Shown here piece after piece: positions 55,158 to 64,000 of a stretch of 64,000 nucleotides of DNA (position 1 is the first letter of the stretch; each line of letters opens with the position of its first letter). The DNA is from JBGPTK01 sp963797765 (lineage in GTDB: Bacteria > Acidobacteriota > Terriglobia > Acidiferrales > UBA7541). A program made the position numbers and the translations under genes. The stretch lies in NCBI GenBank assembly GCA_963797765.1, contig CAWCQU010000002.1:372001-436000 (forward strand), in the 5' to 3' direction. The notes beneath the pieces were generated by a model. That model had not been told where the DNA came from. It did no database searches and worked only from the letters and a program-made list of their open reading frames with translations.

Positions 55158-58100
55158 TTAGAACGTGAACTTCAAACCGTACTGCATTTCACGTCCCGGA
55201 CGCACCTGCGTGGCTTGCCCGAAGTTGCCGAGCGAGCCAGCCGCTTGACTGGTGACAACGTTGTTGGCTGGGCTGCAAGCCAAGGCACCGCAAGACAGGT
55301 TGCTGCCCGAGTAGCCGTTTGCGAAACCATTCGCTGTGAAGTTGGCGTGGTTGAAGATGTTAAACATGTCCAAGCTGAATTTCAGGCGGAAGCGCTCCTT
55401 GAAATACCAGCTCTTGCCAAACTGCACATCGAAGTTCTTGGTTCCGGGACCGTAGCAGGATCCGCGGGAAGCCATCGTCGGGGAAACAGTTCCCAGATGG
55501 TCTCCTACGAGCGTGAATGCCGCAGGATTCCAGATCTGAGCGCCTCCGATGCCCGCGCCCGAATTGCAACTCACTCCTGCAACTGCGTTCGGCCGTTGGC
55601 TATTGGGGAATCCGGTGCCGAACAATGCGCTGAGGCTGCTTCCCCCTGTGGCACTGGCTCCGTTTGTGAATGGGGTGAACGAGGTACCGTTTTCCAGGGT
55701 CACGATGCTGTTCAGTTCCCATCCGCCCAACGCCTGCTGCATGAACATGCCGTGGCTGGCGAGCTTGGGGAGGAAAAACACTTCGTTGGCCACGAAGATG
55801 TTCGGACGGTTGATGTTGGTGTTTCCCTTGTCGATACCCGGGACGCCCAGAGCGGTGACGGCCTCCTGGTTGATGCTGCCGGACGAGTTGTCATTCTCAA
55901 CGTCTCCAATTGAATGCGACCAAGTGTAGGAAGCCTGGAACGTTGAGTAATTGCCCAGTTGAGACCTGAACAAGGCCTGCAGTGAATGGTAATTGGAATG
56001 TCCGGCTCGGGCGAACTCGCCAATCGTGCCGAAGTTCCCGGCCGGACGCAGAGCATTCAGCGCCCCCCCTGACAGGAAAGCCGCTTGCAAATAATTCGCT
56101 GGCAGAACCGCGTTCAGGTCCGCCATGGATGTGAGGTGAATTCCCGCGTTCCCTACGTAGCCCACCTCCAACGCCGTGTTGCGCGCCAGTTGCCGCTCCA
56201 CAGACAGATTCCACTGCCAACTGTTCGGGGTGAGGCCTGCCGGGTCCTTTGCGGCGTTCGGGGATACCTGAGGATTCGTTAATGGCGCAGCTGTATCCAA
56301 AGGCCGATTCGCTGTTGCATTGATGACGAACGGAGCCGTGCGAGCAAGGCCTTCATCAATACCTACGATTTCCCGCTGGAAGAACTGGCCCACGCCCGCT
56401 CGGACGGCGGTCTTACCATCACCCATTACGTCCCAAGCGATACCGAGGCGAGGGGCGATGTCGTGATTATTCTGGTTCACAAGGGCGCGGTTCGGCCCGG
56501 GCGTGCCAGCGGATAGCGGCAGGTTGATGCCCAACGCGGCGAGAGACTTGGTCGCGTCCGCGCACGGTGTGGTGCCGGGCACGATGATGACGCCGTTGCA
56601 CGCATCGGAAGCTGGCAAAGCTGGGTTGTAAGCGGCCAAGCTAAAGGACGCCCAATGATTGTCCTGACCGAAAGGTTCGCGGTAGAACGACCAGCGGAAT
56701 CCATATTCCACTGTGATGTTACGCCGGATCTTCCAGGAATCACCGAGATACCATTCGAAGTCATGCCAATTCACGAACGCAGTAGCATTGATGCTGTTCT
56801 CGGAAAGTGCAAACTTCTGAGGATTTGCTCCTGTGCCGGGAATCAGAATGTTAGCAAGTTGGTTGCCGGTTCTGGCGCCCGCCGCACCCGCAGCGACGAC
56901 GACGCTGCCATCTCCCGCGTTAAGCGTCGGCTGGTCCGTGCCGCCGTTGTTGTCTTCAATCTTGGCATTGGTGCCGTAGAACGCGCCGAGCTTGAACACG
57001 TGGTTGCCGCGGACCTTCGACAGGTTGTCCTGCACCGTGTAAAGGTCCTCGTGGTTCTGGTAGGGAGCGATATTCCAAATCGTCTGGCTGGAGCCGTAAG
57101 GCTGCAAGCCACCCCAACCCGTCTCAGGCAAAGCTCCCTTCTGTTTCAGAGAGGCAGGCCAAGAGGTGGGGAAAGCGGCATTGATCTGCGCCACCAAGCC
57201 GGGATTTGAGCCCCCGAGCGTGGTGATGATCGCGTTGTGTCCGTAGCCGAACTCCAAGTCATTGACCATGGAATCGCTGATTGTGCTGGTCCACTTGGCC
57301 ATCACGCTCTTGGAAGGCTGGCTCCAGTTCGCCCCTACAGTTGGGAAAATAGAGTCTCCCCAAAAGGTCCCAGGATTCGGCGCCGGGTTATCCCAAGAGT
57401 CATTGGTCCAACGGAAAGTGACGCGGTTCTTCTTGGTCAGGTCGTAGTCTCCCCGGACATTCCATTCACTCCAATTCAGTTTGTTCGGAATGCTCTGGGC
57501 CCAATTGTTGCCGGTTAAGGAAGCTCCGGTTACGTTTGGCGCGGGATAGAACTGCCCGTAGAGCAGACCCACCGCATCGGGATTTGCAATTTTGAGTGGA
57601 TTGCCGGGCGCTTGGAACGCGACCGGAATGACGGGAGCGGAGGCGCCGCAGTGGACGCCTTGGCTAAAGTCACCGGAGCGCTCGGCTAGGCTGGGAACGC
57701 AAGCAGCTTCCGATGCTCCGCGGATTTCGCGGTTCCATTCCTGGTTCCACCAGAAGAATAGTTTGTTCTTCACCACCGGGCCGGCTACGTAATAGCCCCA
57801 GTCGTTGCGGCGGAGTTCCGCTTTGCCGGTGCCATTCTTATTGGAGAACCAGTCATTCGCGTTGAGCTTATCGTTCCGGCCCGCAAAAAACGTGCCGCCG
57901 TGCCATTGATTCTCACCCGAACGGGTGGTGATGCTGATGATCGCACCCGAAGCCTGCCCATATTCCGGGCCGTAGGAATTGCGGATCATCTTGAATTCGG
58001 AAATGGCGTCAACCGAGGGATAAACCAAAATCGTGCGGCCCGATCCAACGTCGTTGTTGTTCACGCCATCCACCAAGAACAAGTTATTCGTGTAGGGATT

Positions 58101-58700
58101 TCCATTGACCGAGAAATCCACGCCGCCAGCCAATCCCTTATCGCGGCCGTCGAACGTATTCGCGGGGGAAACGCCAGGAGAAAGTTGGGTAAGCCCAACG
58201 AAGTTCTCGCCGTTCAGCGGAAGTTCGCGGACCTGCGTCCCTTGAATCACTTCGCCGATTACCGCCGTGGTGGTCTGCACCTCGACGTTGCTGGCTTGGA
58301 CGGTCACAGTCTCGCTGACGGTGCCGACCTGAAGGGCGGCGTTGACCGTTGTGGCGGAAGAGACGTGAACTTCGACGTTCTCGGAAATGAATTCCTTGAA
58401 ATTGCCTTGCTTCACGTGAAGGTCATAAGTCCCGACCGGCAATTGGGCGAAGGTGTAGGTGCCCTGGTCGTTGGTCTTCGCGGAGTAAGTTGCGTTTGTA
58501 CCTTTGTTGATAATGGTCACGGTGGCTCCGGGAATTCCGCCGCCGCTGGCATCCGTCACTGTTCCGGTGACCGTGCCAGAATACTGCTGCGCCTGCATTG
58601 GCATTGAAATCGCCAAGGCCAGCAGTAAGCCGCAACACAACGCGAGAAGAACGAGACGCTGTTTCCTTTCCGGCTTCGCATCTTGCAATCGAGTTCTCAT
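55158..58700 (-). CDS. Oar-like TonB-dependent receptor with carboxypeptidase-regulatory domain
   Basis: About 1,180 residues from the ATG at 58700, preceded by GGGGTGTGAGG; the longer frame to 58757 is less likely. Signal peptide (LVLLALCCGLLLALAISMPMQA) is followed by a carboxypeptidase-regulatory-like domain (YSGTVTGTVTDASGGGIPGA). A plug region follows (LPLNGENFVGLTQLSPGVSP). The long outer-membrane barrel ends in TQVRPGREMQYGLKFTF, with a terminal aromatic. The domain order is typical of the large Acidobacteriota receptors for glycan or oligomer uptake. The substrate is not readable. The divergent LacI-type gene is a likely regulator, and a strong terminator follows it. Confidence 0.93.
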   Translation of the reverse strand: MRTRLQDAKPERKQRLVLLALCCGLLLALAISMPMQAQQYSGTVTGTVTDASGGGIPGATVTIINKGTNATYSAKTNDQGTYTFAQLPVGTYDLHVKQGNFKEFISENVEVHVSSATTVNAALQVGTVSETVTVQASNVEVQTTTAVIGEVIQGTQVRELPLNGENFVGLTQLSPGVSPANTFDGRDKGLAGGVDFSVNGNPYTNNLFLVDGVNNNDVGSGRTILVYPSVDAISEFKMIRNSYGPEYGQASGAIISITTRSGENQWHGGTFFAGRNDKLNANDWFSNKNGTGKAELRRNDWGYYVAGPVVKNKLFFWWNQEWNREIRGASEAACVPSLAERSGDFSQGVHCGASAPVIPVAFQAPGNPLKIANPDAVGLLYGQFYPAPNVTGASLTGNNWAQSIPNKLNWSEWNVRGDYDLTKKNRVTFRWTNDSWDNPAPNPGTFWGDSIFPTVGANWSQPSKSVMAKWTSTISDSMVNDLEFGYGHNAIITTLGGSNPGLVAQINAAFPTSWPASLKQKGALPETGWGGLQPYGSSQTIWNIAPYQNHEDLYTVQDNLSKVRGNHVFKLGAFYGTNAKIEDNNGGTDQPTLNAGDGSVVVAAGAAGARTGNQLANILIPGTGANPQKFALSENSINATAFVNWHDFEWYLGDSWKIRRNITVEYGFRWSFYREPFGQDNHWASFSLAAYNPALPASDACNGVIIVPGTTPCADATKSLAALGINLPLSAGTPGPNRALVNQNNHDIAPRLGIAWDVMGDGKTAVRAGVGQFFQREIVGIDEGLARTAPFVINATANRPLDTAAPLTNPQVSPNAAKDPAGLTPNSWQWNLSVERQLARNTALEVGYVGNAGIHLTSMADLNAVLPANYLQAAFLSGGALNALRPAGNFGTIGEFARAGHSNYHSLQALFRSQLGNYSTFQASYTWSHSIGDVENDNSSGSINQEAVTALGVPGIDKGNTNINRPNIFVANEVFFLPKLASHGMFMQQALGGWELNSIVTLENGTSFTPFTNGASATGGSSLSALFGTGFPNSQRPNAVAGVSCNSGAGIGGAQIWNPAAFTLVGDHLGTVSPTMASRGSCYGPGTKNFDVQFGKSWYFKERFRLKFSLDMFNIFNHANFTANGFANGYSGSNLSCGALACSPANNVVTSQAAGSLGNFGQATQVRPGREMQYGLKFTF

Positions 58701-59487
58701 CCTCACACCCCTCAAGAATTTTTTTGCGGTCCAATTCCCCACAGCGCCGGTTCTCAAATTGGATGCCGCACCACACCCCGAGCAATCTTGTCTAAATTCC
58801 GTCCAGTTGCCCCACTAAACAAACCCCGTGTCGGATACCACCCCAGACCGCATAGTGCTTTTCTACTAGAGCGTGTGTAAACCTCGTATAGGGCTTTGTC
58901 AAGAGAAAATAATGATTTTCCACATAAAATAATGTTATTCTAAATCTAGACGAGCCAAGTGCCACCGTCCCGTTATAGAACTTCTGAGTTTCCGAATTTG
59001 AAAATAATCGATATTCTAGGGCAAACAGGGGCAGTGGCTTCCGAATGCGTCATCGTGATTGTTTTTGAAACTGACTCCGTCCAGTACCAAGAAAAAAGCA
59101 GGTCATTAGAGCGGATTTGGCATGCCCGCAGGGGCTGCTGCGCCACTCCCGTTTCTTATAGATATTGTTGAAAATGGGCGAGTTAATCAATGTAGGATAC
59201 TCTCCAAAAACAGCGTCTATCCCAATTTCCGTATTCGGCTAGCGAAGCTCTGGAGCGAGGCTAATTGCATCCTCTGGTACTTCGAGCATTCCGCATTCGG
59301 GAACAAATTTGGCTCACTGCTAGCACGCACGGTTCATCTATGATATATGGAAGAATCGGTTGTTCGCGCCCACCCGCGACATTTGAAATCAGGTTTTGGC
59401 GCATTTATGTTCCGGGAATAATATTTTGCTTTTCGTGCGGTAATCGAAACGTGTTGCATTCGGCAACTCTACTTTGAGGATAGATCC
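58701..59487. other. AT-rich divergent control region
   Basis: About 790 bp between the TonB receptor and the LacI-type gene, visibly AT-rich at 58900-58960 and 59360-59440. It must contain both promoters. No operator palindrome stood out enough to call, and short frames have no family features. Confidence 0.5.
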
Positions 59488-60588
59488 ATGCTCCCTCCAT
59501 CAAAGAAAAAACCGGCTCCGAGACGAGAACGAAAGGTAACGCTTAAGACGCTCGCGCAGCACCTGGGCCTGACGCCGGGCACGATCTCGGCGGCTCTGAA
59601 TGATTCCGCGGCAGCGCGCTCACTTCCCGAACGGACGAAGCGGCGCATTCTGAAGGCGGCGGAAGAACTCAACTATCGGCCGAATTATTTCGCCCGCTCG
59701 CTCCGGCTGAAGCGGACTTATACCATTGGCGTGATCGCGGAAGAGATCGGAGACGCCTACGGCGCGCTGGTGATCAGCGGGATCGAGGAATATTTGAGAA
59801 AGAATAACTTTTTCTTTCTCACCGTGATTCATCGTCACGATCAGAAAATCCTGCAAACGTATTCTCAATTGCTGCTGACTCGCGGCGTGGAAGGCTTCAT
59901 CACCACCGATACATCGATTCTGGATAAGCCCGTGCTTCCCACCGTTGCGGTGGCCGGACACGCGCAGGTGGATGGCGTAACGAACATTACGCTGGATCAC
60001 AGAAAAGCAGCCCGGCTTGCGCTCACCCACCTGGCCGAACTGGGCCATGAGGAGATCGCGTTCCTCCGGGGCCACCCCGTCAGTTCCGATTCTTCCGCCC
60101 GCTGGGCTGCCATTTGCGAAACGGCGGCCGAGCTCGGAATTCGGATACGGCCGGAATTGACCGTACAGATTGACAGCGTCGATTCCACGCCGCGCTTAGG
60201 TTACCCATTTGCCAAGCAATTGCTCGCTCGAAAGCAACCCTTTACCGCCCTTTTCGCCTATAACGACGTCTCCGCTATCGGTGCGATGTGGGCCTTCCGA
60301 GAAGCCGGCCTGCGTGTTCCAGAAGACATCTCCGTGGTCGGTTTCGACGATATTCCGGCGGCGGCTTTCTCAGATCCGGCTTTGACCACGGTGCACCAGC
60401 CGCTCCATCGCATGGGAGAAATTGCCGCCAAGACGTTGATTGATCGGATTGAAGGCAAAGCCAAATACCAGGCGGAAATCGCCATTGATCCGGAATTTGT
60501 CGTGCGCTCTTCCACCGGCCCCGCCAGTTCCCTGTTCACGCGGCGGGCGCTGAAGGATATCGACCGGGTCAATACGAACGAATCGTAA
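59488..60588 (+). CDS. LacI-family transcriptional regulator
   Basis: 366 residues from an ATG with GAGGATAGAT ahead. The helix-turn-helix (KVTLKTLAQHLGLTPGTISAALNDS) and hinge (LPERTKRRILKAAEELNYRPNYFARSL) lead into a sugar-binding-type domain with IGVIAEEIGDAYGALVISGI, GVEGFITTD, FTALFAYNDVSAIGAMWAFR and VPEDISVVGFDDIPAAAFSDPALTT. It probably responds to a sugar and controls the divergent TonB receptor and perhaps the other locus genes. The effector is unknown. Confidence 0.94.
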   Translation: MLPPSKKKPAPRRERKVTLKTLAQHLGLTPGTISAALNDSAAARSLPERTKRRILKAAEELNYRPNYFARSLRLKRTYTIGVIAEEIGDAYGALVISGIEEYLRKNNFFFLTVIHRHDQKILQTYSQLLLTRGVEGFITTDTSILDKPVLPTVAVAGHAQVDGVTNITLDHRKAARLALTHLAELGHEEIAFLRGHPVSSDSSARWAAICETAAELGIRIRPELTVQIDSVDSTPRLGYPFAKQLLARKQPFTALFAYNDVSAIGAMWAFREAGLRVPEDISVVGFDDIPAAAFSDPALTTVHQPLHRMGEIAAKTLIDRIEGKAKYQAEIAIDPEFVVRSSTGPASSLFTRRALKDIDRVNTNES

Positions 60589-60751
60589 CTCGCTTTCCGA
60601 TCTTGCTCCTCGAGAAGCGAGGCAGGTGGAGCAATCTTGCCCGGCCCTCGCGTCCGGAATCACTCGTCGGAATCGGTTTCCATCGATCCGCATTCAAAAC
60701 GCATTCAAAAACATTGATTTCAAGGCTGCGTCATTCTAACTTGGACCGAAG

Positions 60752-61939
60752 GTGATCCTCCGCCCCAGCATCTCCGGTCCCAGCCGACGCATGCTCTTTT
60801 GTGCCTCCGTCATCTTTGGTTTCCTGGTTTTCTTCATCGTTCCACTTTCGCTCTGGGCCCAGCTTTCCACCAATGACCACCTGGCCGAGCCCGGTTTCTG
60901 GCCCACGCAAAATTCCCAGTCGCGCGCCGCGTTCGTAGGTCCCGCGGCGTGCGCTTCCTGCCATCCGGGTAAAACGACTTCACAGAAGTTGACGCCGATG
61001 GGAGAAACGGCAATCCACGCGGATGACGCAGAGATTCTCCATGCGCACCCCAAAATGAATTTTGCAATTGGCAGGTATCAATACGAAATACTGACGGGGA
61101 CAAAAGGCAGCGCCTACACGGTAACCGACGGAGTTCGCACTCTCGCAGCGACGCTGCTCTGGGCTTTTGGCACGGGCCGGGCCGCCCAGTCTTATCTGTT
61201 CAAAAGAGAGGACGGGAAGTTTTACGAAGCTCGCGTGACGTTTTTCGATACGTTGCAAAACCTCAATTTCACGCCCGCGCGCGCACTCGCTTCGCCGAAA
61301 GATCTTGAAGAGGCCATGTATCGTCCGGTGGACGCCGCCGAAGTAGGACGCTGCTTCGCGTGCCACACCACCGCATCCACTGTCGGCGACCAGTTCGACG
61401 AGAAGAATCTGATTCTGGGTGTTACCTGCGAAGCCTGCCACGGACCGGGAGCCAAGCATGTCGCAGCGATGCAAGCCGCCAAGCAGACCAAAAATCCTAA
61501 TCCATCGGGAACTATTTTCAATTCCGCGAGGCTTGGCCCTGTGGACTCGGTCGATTTCTGCGGCGCGTGCCATGCCACTTGGTGGGATGTGCGCCTTGCT
61601 GGAATCACCGGGCCATCGAGCGCGCGGTCGCAACCGTTCCGCCTGGAAGAAAGCAAATGTTGGGGAAAAGGCGACGCGCGGCTTACCTGCATCGCCTGCC
61701 ACGATCCGCACCAGCAATTGCAAACGGAAGCGTCAGCCTATGACGCGAAGTGTTTGAGCTGCCATATCTCCTCCGCCGCTGAAAAGAAAACGGCGGATCA
61801 TCCCGGAGCCGCCTGCCCGGCCAGCACGAAGAATTGCACTTCGTGCCACATGCAGAAAGTATTCGTTCCCGAAATGCACTACAAATTTACCGACCACCGC
61901 ATTCGCATCGCTCGCGCCGGCGAGCCTTATCCCGAATAA
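60752..61939 (+). CDS. seven-haem exported cytochrome c
   Basis: 395 residues from a GTG; an in-frame ATG at 60791 would give a tighter signal peptide (MLFCASVIFGFLVFFIVPLS). Seven CXXCH motifs are visible: CASCH, CFACH, CEACH, CGACH, CIACH, CLSCH and CTSCH. Their distribution resembles cytochrome c554-type multihaem proteins used in periplasmic electron transfer. No oxidoreductase partner is adjacent, and it lies between a LacI regulator and a sugar transporter. A role in disposing of electrons from sugar use is possible (inference). Co-regulation with the locus is not shown. Confidence 0.88.
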   Translation: MILRPSISGPSRRMLFCASVIFGFLVFFIVPLSLWAQLSTNDHLAEPGFWPTQNSQSRAAFVGPAACASCHPGKTTSQKLTPMGETAIHADDAEILHAHPKMNFAIGRYQYEILTGTKGSAYTVTDGVRTLAATLLWAFGTGRAAQSYLFKREDGKFYEARVTFFDTLQNLNFTPARALASPKDLEEAMYRPVDAAEVGRCFACHTTASTVGDQFDEKNLILGVTCEACHGPGAKHVAAMQAAKQTKNPNPSGTIFNSARLGPVDSVDFCGACHATWWDVRLAGITGPSSARSQPFRLEESKCWGKGDARLTCIACHDPHQQLQTEASAYDAKCLSCHISSAAEKKTADHPGAACPASTKNCTSCHMQKVFVPEMHYKFTDHRIRIARAGEPYPE

Positions 61940-62047
61940 AAGCTGCATCATTTGGAAAGTAAGGGCTGCGGCGCGCTTAAGCGATTCGATAAATCTGGAT
62001 TCAACAGCACGGATAATTCACTTGCTGAAGTGAAATTCTCCGGCCTC

Positions 62048-63340
62048 TCAGGTGACTTCGACGGGCCTTGAGCCGCGCAACGCGTAGAACAATATATAGA
62101 GATAGCAAACCGCTGGAATGATGAAAGCATGGTGAATTCCGATGCGATCGGCCAAGGCGCCTTGCAGCACCGGCAGAATGGCCCCTCCCACTATGGCCAT
62201 GATCAGAATGCCCGATCCATCACCCGTCAGCGGTCCAAGTTTTGCGATGCCCAACGTGAAGATGCTTGGGAACATCACGGAATTGAAGAGGCCCACAAAT
62301 ATTATGCTCCACATCGCAACATGCCCGGTAGACAGCATCGAAATGCAAACCAATGAACAAGCAGCCACAGCAGCCACGGACAGCACGATTCCGGTACGAA
62401 CTTTTTGCAAGATGGCGGAGCCGACAAATCTTCCCACCATGGCGCCGCCCCAATACAGAGCGACATAGCGGGCCGCGGCAACCTCCGTCAAGTTTCCGAT
62501 GCCCGACTGGCTGAAGTAATTGATCAGAAAGCTGCCGATGGATACTTCCGCGCCTACGTAAACAAAGATTCCGATCGCGCCAAATACCAGTTGACGGTAT
62601 TTCCACAAACTTGTTTTAGGACCGCTTTCTCCGTGACGCTCCGCTCCTGGCATGGCCGGCAGCTTGAACGTGGCGATCAAAGTGGCGAACGAAACCAACG
62701 CGAGCCCAATGATCAAATACGGAAGTTTGACGGAGGACGCTTCCTGAATCCGGTACGTCTGCAGCGCCTGTGCCGCCATATTGCGAGTTTCCGTCATGCT
62801 TTTGGAATTAGCGTTCAGAATCAGAAGGCCGCCCAGATATGGACCTAGCACGGTTCCCAGCGAATTGAACGCCTGGGTCAGATTTAAGCGGCTCGATGCG
62901 GTCTCTGGCGGCCCCAACACTGCCACATAGGGATTCGCCGCCACCTGCAGCGCGGTGATCCCCGCCGCCAAAACCATAAGCGCTGCGAGAAACAGCGGAT
63001 AGGACGCCACAGTAGCCGCCGGAATGAAAAGAAACGCTCCCGCTCCCATCGTGAGCAAGCCCGCCACCATAGTCTTTTTGTAGCCGATGGAATCGATCAG
63101 CTTGGCGGATGGAATCGAGAAAATAAAATACGCCGAAAAGAACGCGAACTGAATCAGCATCACCTTGGCATAATTCAAATCGAAGATGGACTTCAGATGG
63201 GGAACCAGGATGTCATTCAGGACCGTAACGAATCCCCAGAAAAAAAGAGCACGGTGACCATGATCAGCGCGCCCCGGTAAGTGGAATTCGTGCCCTGCTT
63301 CCCCGGAGATTTGCCCGTATCTACATTAGCGGTCGCCATC
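62048..63340 (-). CDS. fucP: FucP-like sugar:proton symporter (MFS), frameshifted in a homopolymer
   Basis: The main frame from 63178 has MLIQFAFFSAYFIFSIPSAKLIDSIGYKKTMVAGLL, typical of the L-fucose permease family, and further helices to FALRGSRPVEVT-like ends. The start of the protein is an ATG at 63340 (MATANVDTGKSPGKQGTNST). That frame breaks in a run of seven A on the plus strand (63240-63246). Eight would restore FFFWGFVTVLNDILVPHLKS and join the frames. A homopolymer length error is the likely cause, though a real inactivation cannot be excluded. It would carry fucose, galactose or a similar hexose into the cell. Confidence 0.88.
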
Positions 63341-63592
63341 GATGTTCCTGTTTACTCTTGGGGGATTTTTCTTCAGCGCGGATTTCCGGGTGCTCCATCC
63401 TCGCCGTATAACGTCGCAACCGTACGCGGCAGTTCACTTTCGAAAAATGTTCTGGTTAGGCCGCCCAAACTTCCACCGGCCGCACGATCATGCCACAGAC
63501 ACTTCCTTTACAATAACGATTTTGTGTTTGTTCCGTTTGGTGATTCAAGTATAAGTGTGGTCCGGACCTGCTCCAGCAAAGGAAATACCGTC

Positions 63593-64000
63593 ATGAAAAT
63601 GTACAAGCCGCGGTTGCAGTCTGCTTTCCTGTTCTTTTTTGCGATGTTACTGGTTTCGCCGGCTATCGTTTCAGCCCAGGAACATTCCGCCGCTGTCGTG
63701 TTTTTTGACTCCGGTTTTCCCCTTGCGGATTCCGCCAGCGCTTCCCGCGCGCAATTGGAAACCATATTGCCGGACGCGCGGTTCGCCTCACTCGATCAAC
63801 TCGCAGCCCAGCTCAACGATTCTTCCACGCGATTGCTCGTGCTGCCCTATGGTTCCGCGTTTCCCGAACAGGCGTGGGCTGCAATCTATGATTTCCTCGA
63901 GCGCGGTGGGAATCTGCTCGTCCTCGGCGGCCAGCCACTTTCACGCGCGGCCTATCGCGATTCCACCGGCTGGCATCTGCGCGATTACAGCGTGCGATTC
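63593..64000 (+). CDS. N-terminal part of a secreted protein, cut by the window edge
   Basis: An ATG at 63593, preceded by AAAGGAAAT, opens a frame that runs to the window end (136 residues). A signal peptide (FLFFFAMLLVSPAIVSAQ) is followed by a segment with LLVLPYGSAFPEQAWAAIYD and FLERGGNLLVLGGQP. These resemble the glutamine-amidotransferase-like domains found in some glycoside hydrolases. The rest is missing, so the function remains open. Its place next to the sugar transporter suggests another glycan-processing enzyme. Confidence 0.7.
   Translation, partial: MKMYKPRLQSAFLFFFAMLLVSPAIVSAQEHSAAVVFFDSGFPLADSASASRAQLETILPDARFASLDQLAAQLNDSSTRLLVLPYGSAFPEQAWAAIYDFLERGGNLLVLGGQPLSRAAYRDSTGWHLRDYSVRF

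Noticed and set aside
58900..59480. LacI-type operator palindromes
   Set aside because: Several short AT-rich partial palindromes exist, but none matches the family's centre-CG pattern well enough to report.

Overview
The window looks like a chromosomal contig from an Acidobacteriota member (inference). The signs are a very large Oar-like TonB-dependent receptor with an N-terminal carboxypeptidase-regulatory domain, an ASPIC/UnbV FG-GAP protein beside a large TPR protein, a TPR-CHAT protein, GH116 and GH27 enzymes, multihaem cytochromes and moderately GC-rich DNA. No rRNA, replication gene, CRISPR array or prophage is visible.

Layout. 1-6.1 kb: a redox module on the minus strand with a membrane-anchored GcvH-like protein, a HybA-like ferredoxin, a HybB/NrfD-like membrane subunit, a haem-c sensor kinase and a sigma54 response regulator. 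6.7-11.3 kb: one exported protein with 19 TPR units in exact 120-bp register and a C-terminal CHAT protease-like domain. 11.4-19.7 kb: an MFS exporter, two tandem universal stress proteins, a baeRF10-like release-factor homologue, a CBS protein, wecB, a PilZ protein and a SPOR protein. 20-22.5 kb and 30.4-35.3 kb: accessory zones full of RAYT/REP elements and IS110-family remnants, carrying an Mrr-like nuclease and an HNH-like protein. 22.5-30.2 kb: a flavin-binding protein and a tight operon of CoA-transferase, 2-oxoacid:ferredoxin oxidoreductase and malic enzyme. 34-41 kb: asnA, a YqeY-like gene, serA, rtcB, a degenerate receiver and a PilZ protein. 41.2-45.3 kb: tRNA-Pro(CGG) followed by two degraded copies of its 3' half, bounding two islets, one with a decayed dihaem cytochrome gene. 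45.4-64 kb: a carbohydrate-use locus with GH116, SGNH hydrolase, GH27, ASPIC/UnbV, TPR, TonB receptor, LacI regulator, seven-haem cytochrome c, a FucP-like transporter and a truncated secreted protein.

The most notable signal is regulatory. Five separate promoters (hybA-like, the stress-protein gene, the CBS gene, the CoA-transferase operon and asnA) each carry two CRP/FNR-like boxes (TGTGA-N6-TCACA type) whose starts are exactly 22 bp apart. This suggests one redox or oxygen-limitation regulon spread over the window, with no regulator gene of that family inside it. Single-base frameshifts recur (hybB-like, vorB-like, fucP, one RAYT, the cytochrome pseudogene). Some may be assembly or homopolymer errors rather than biology.
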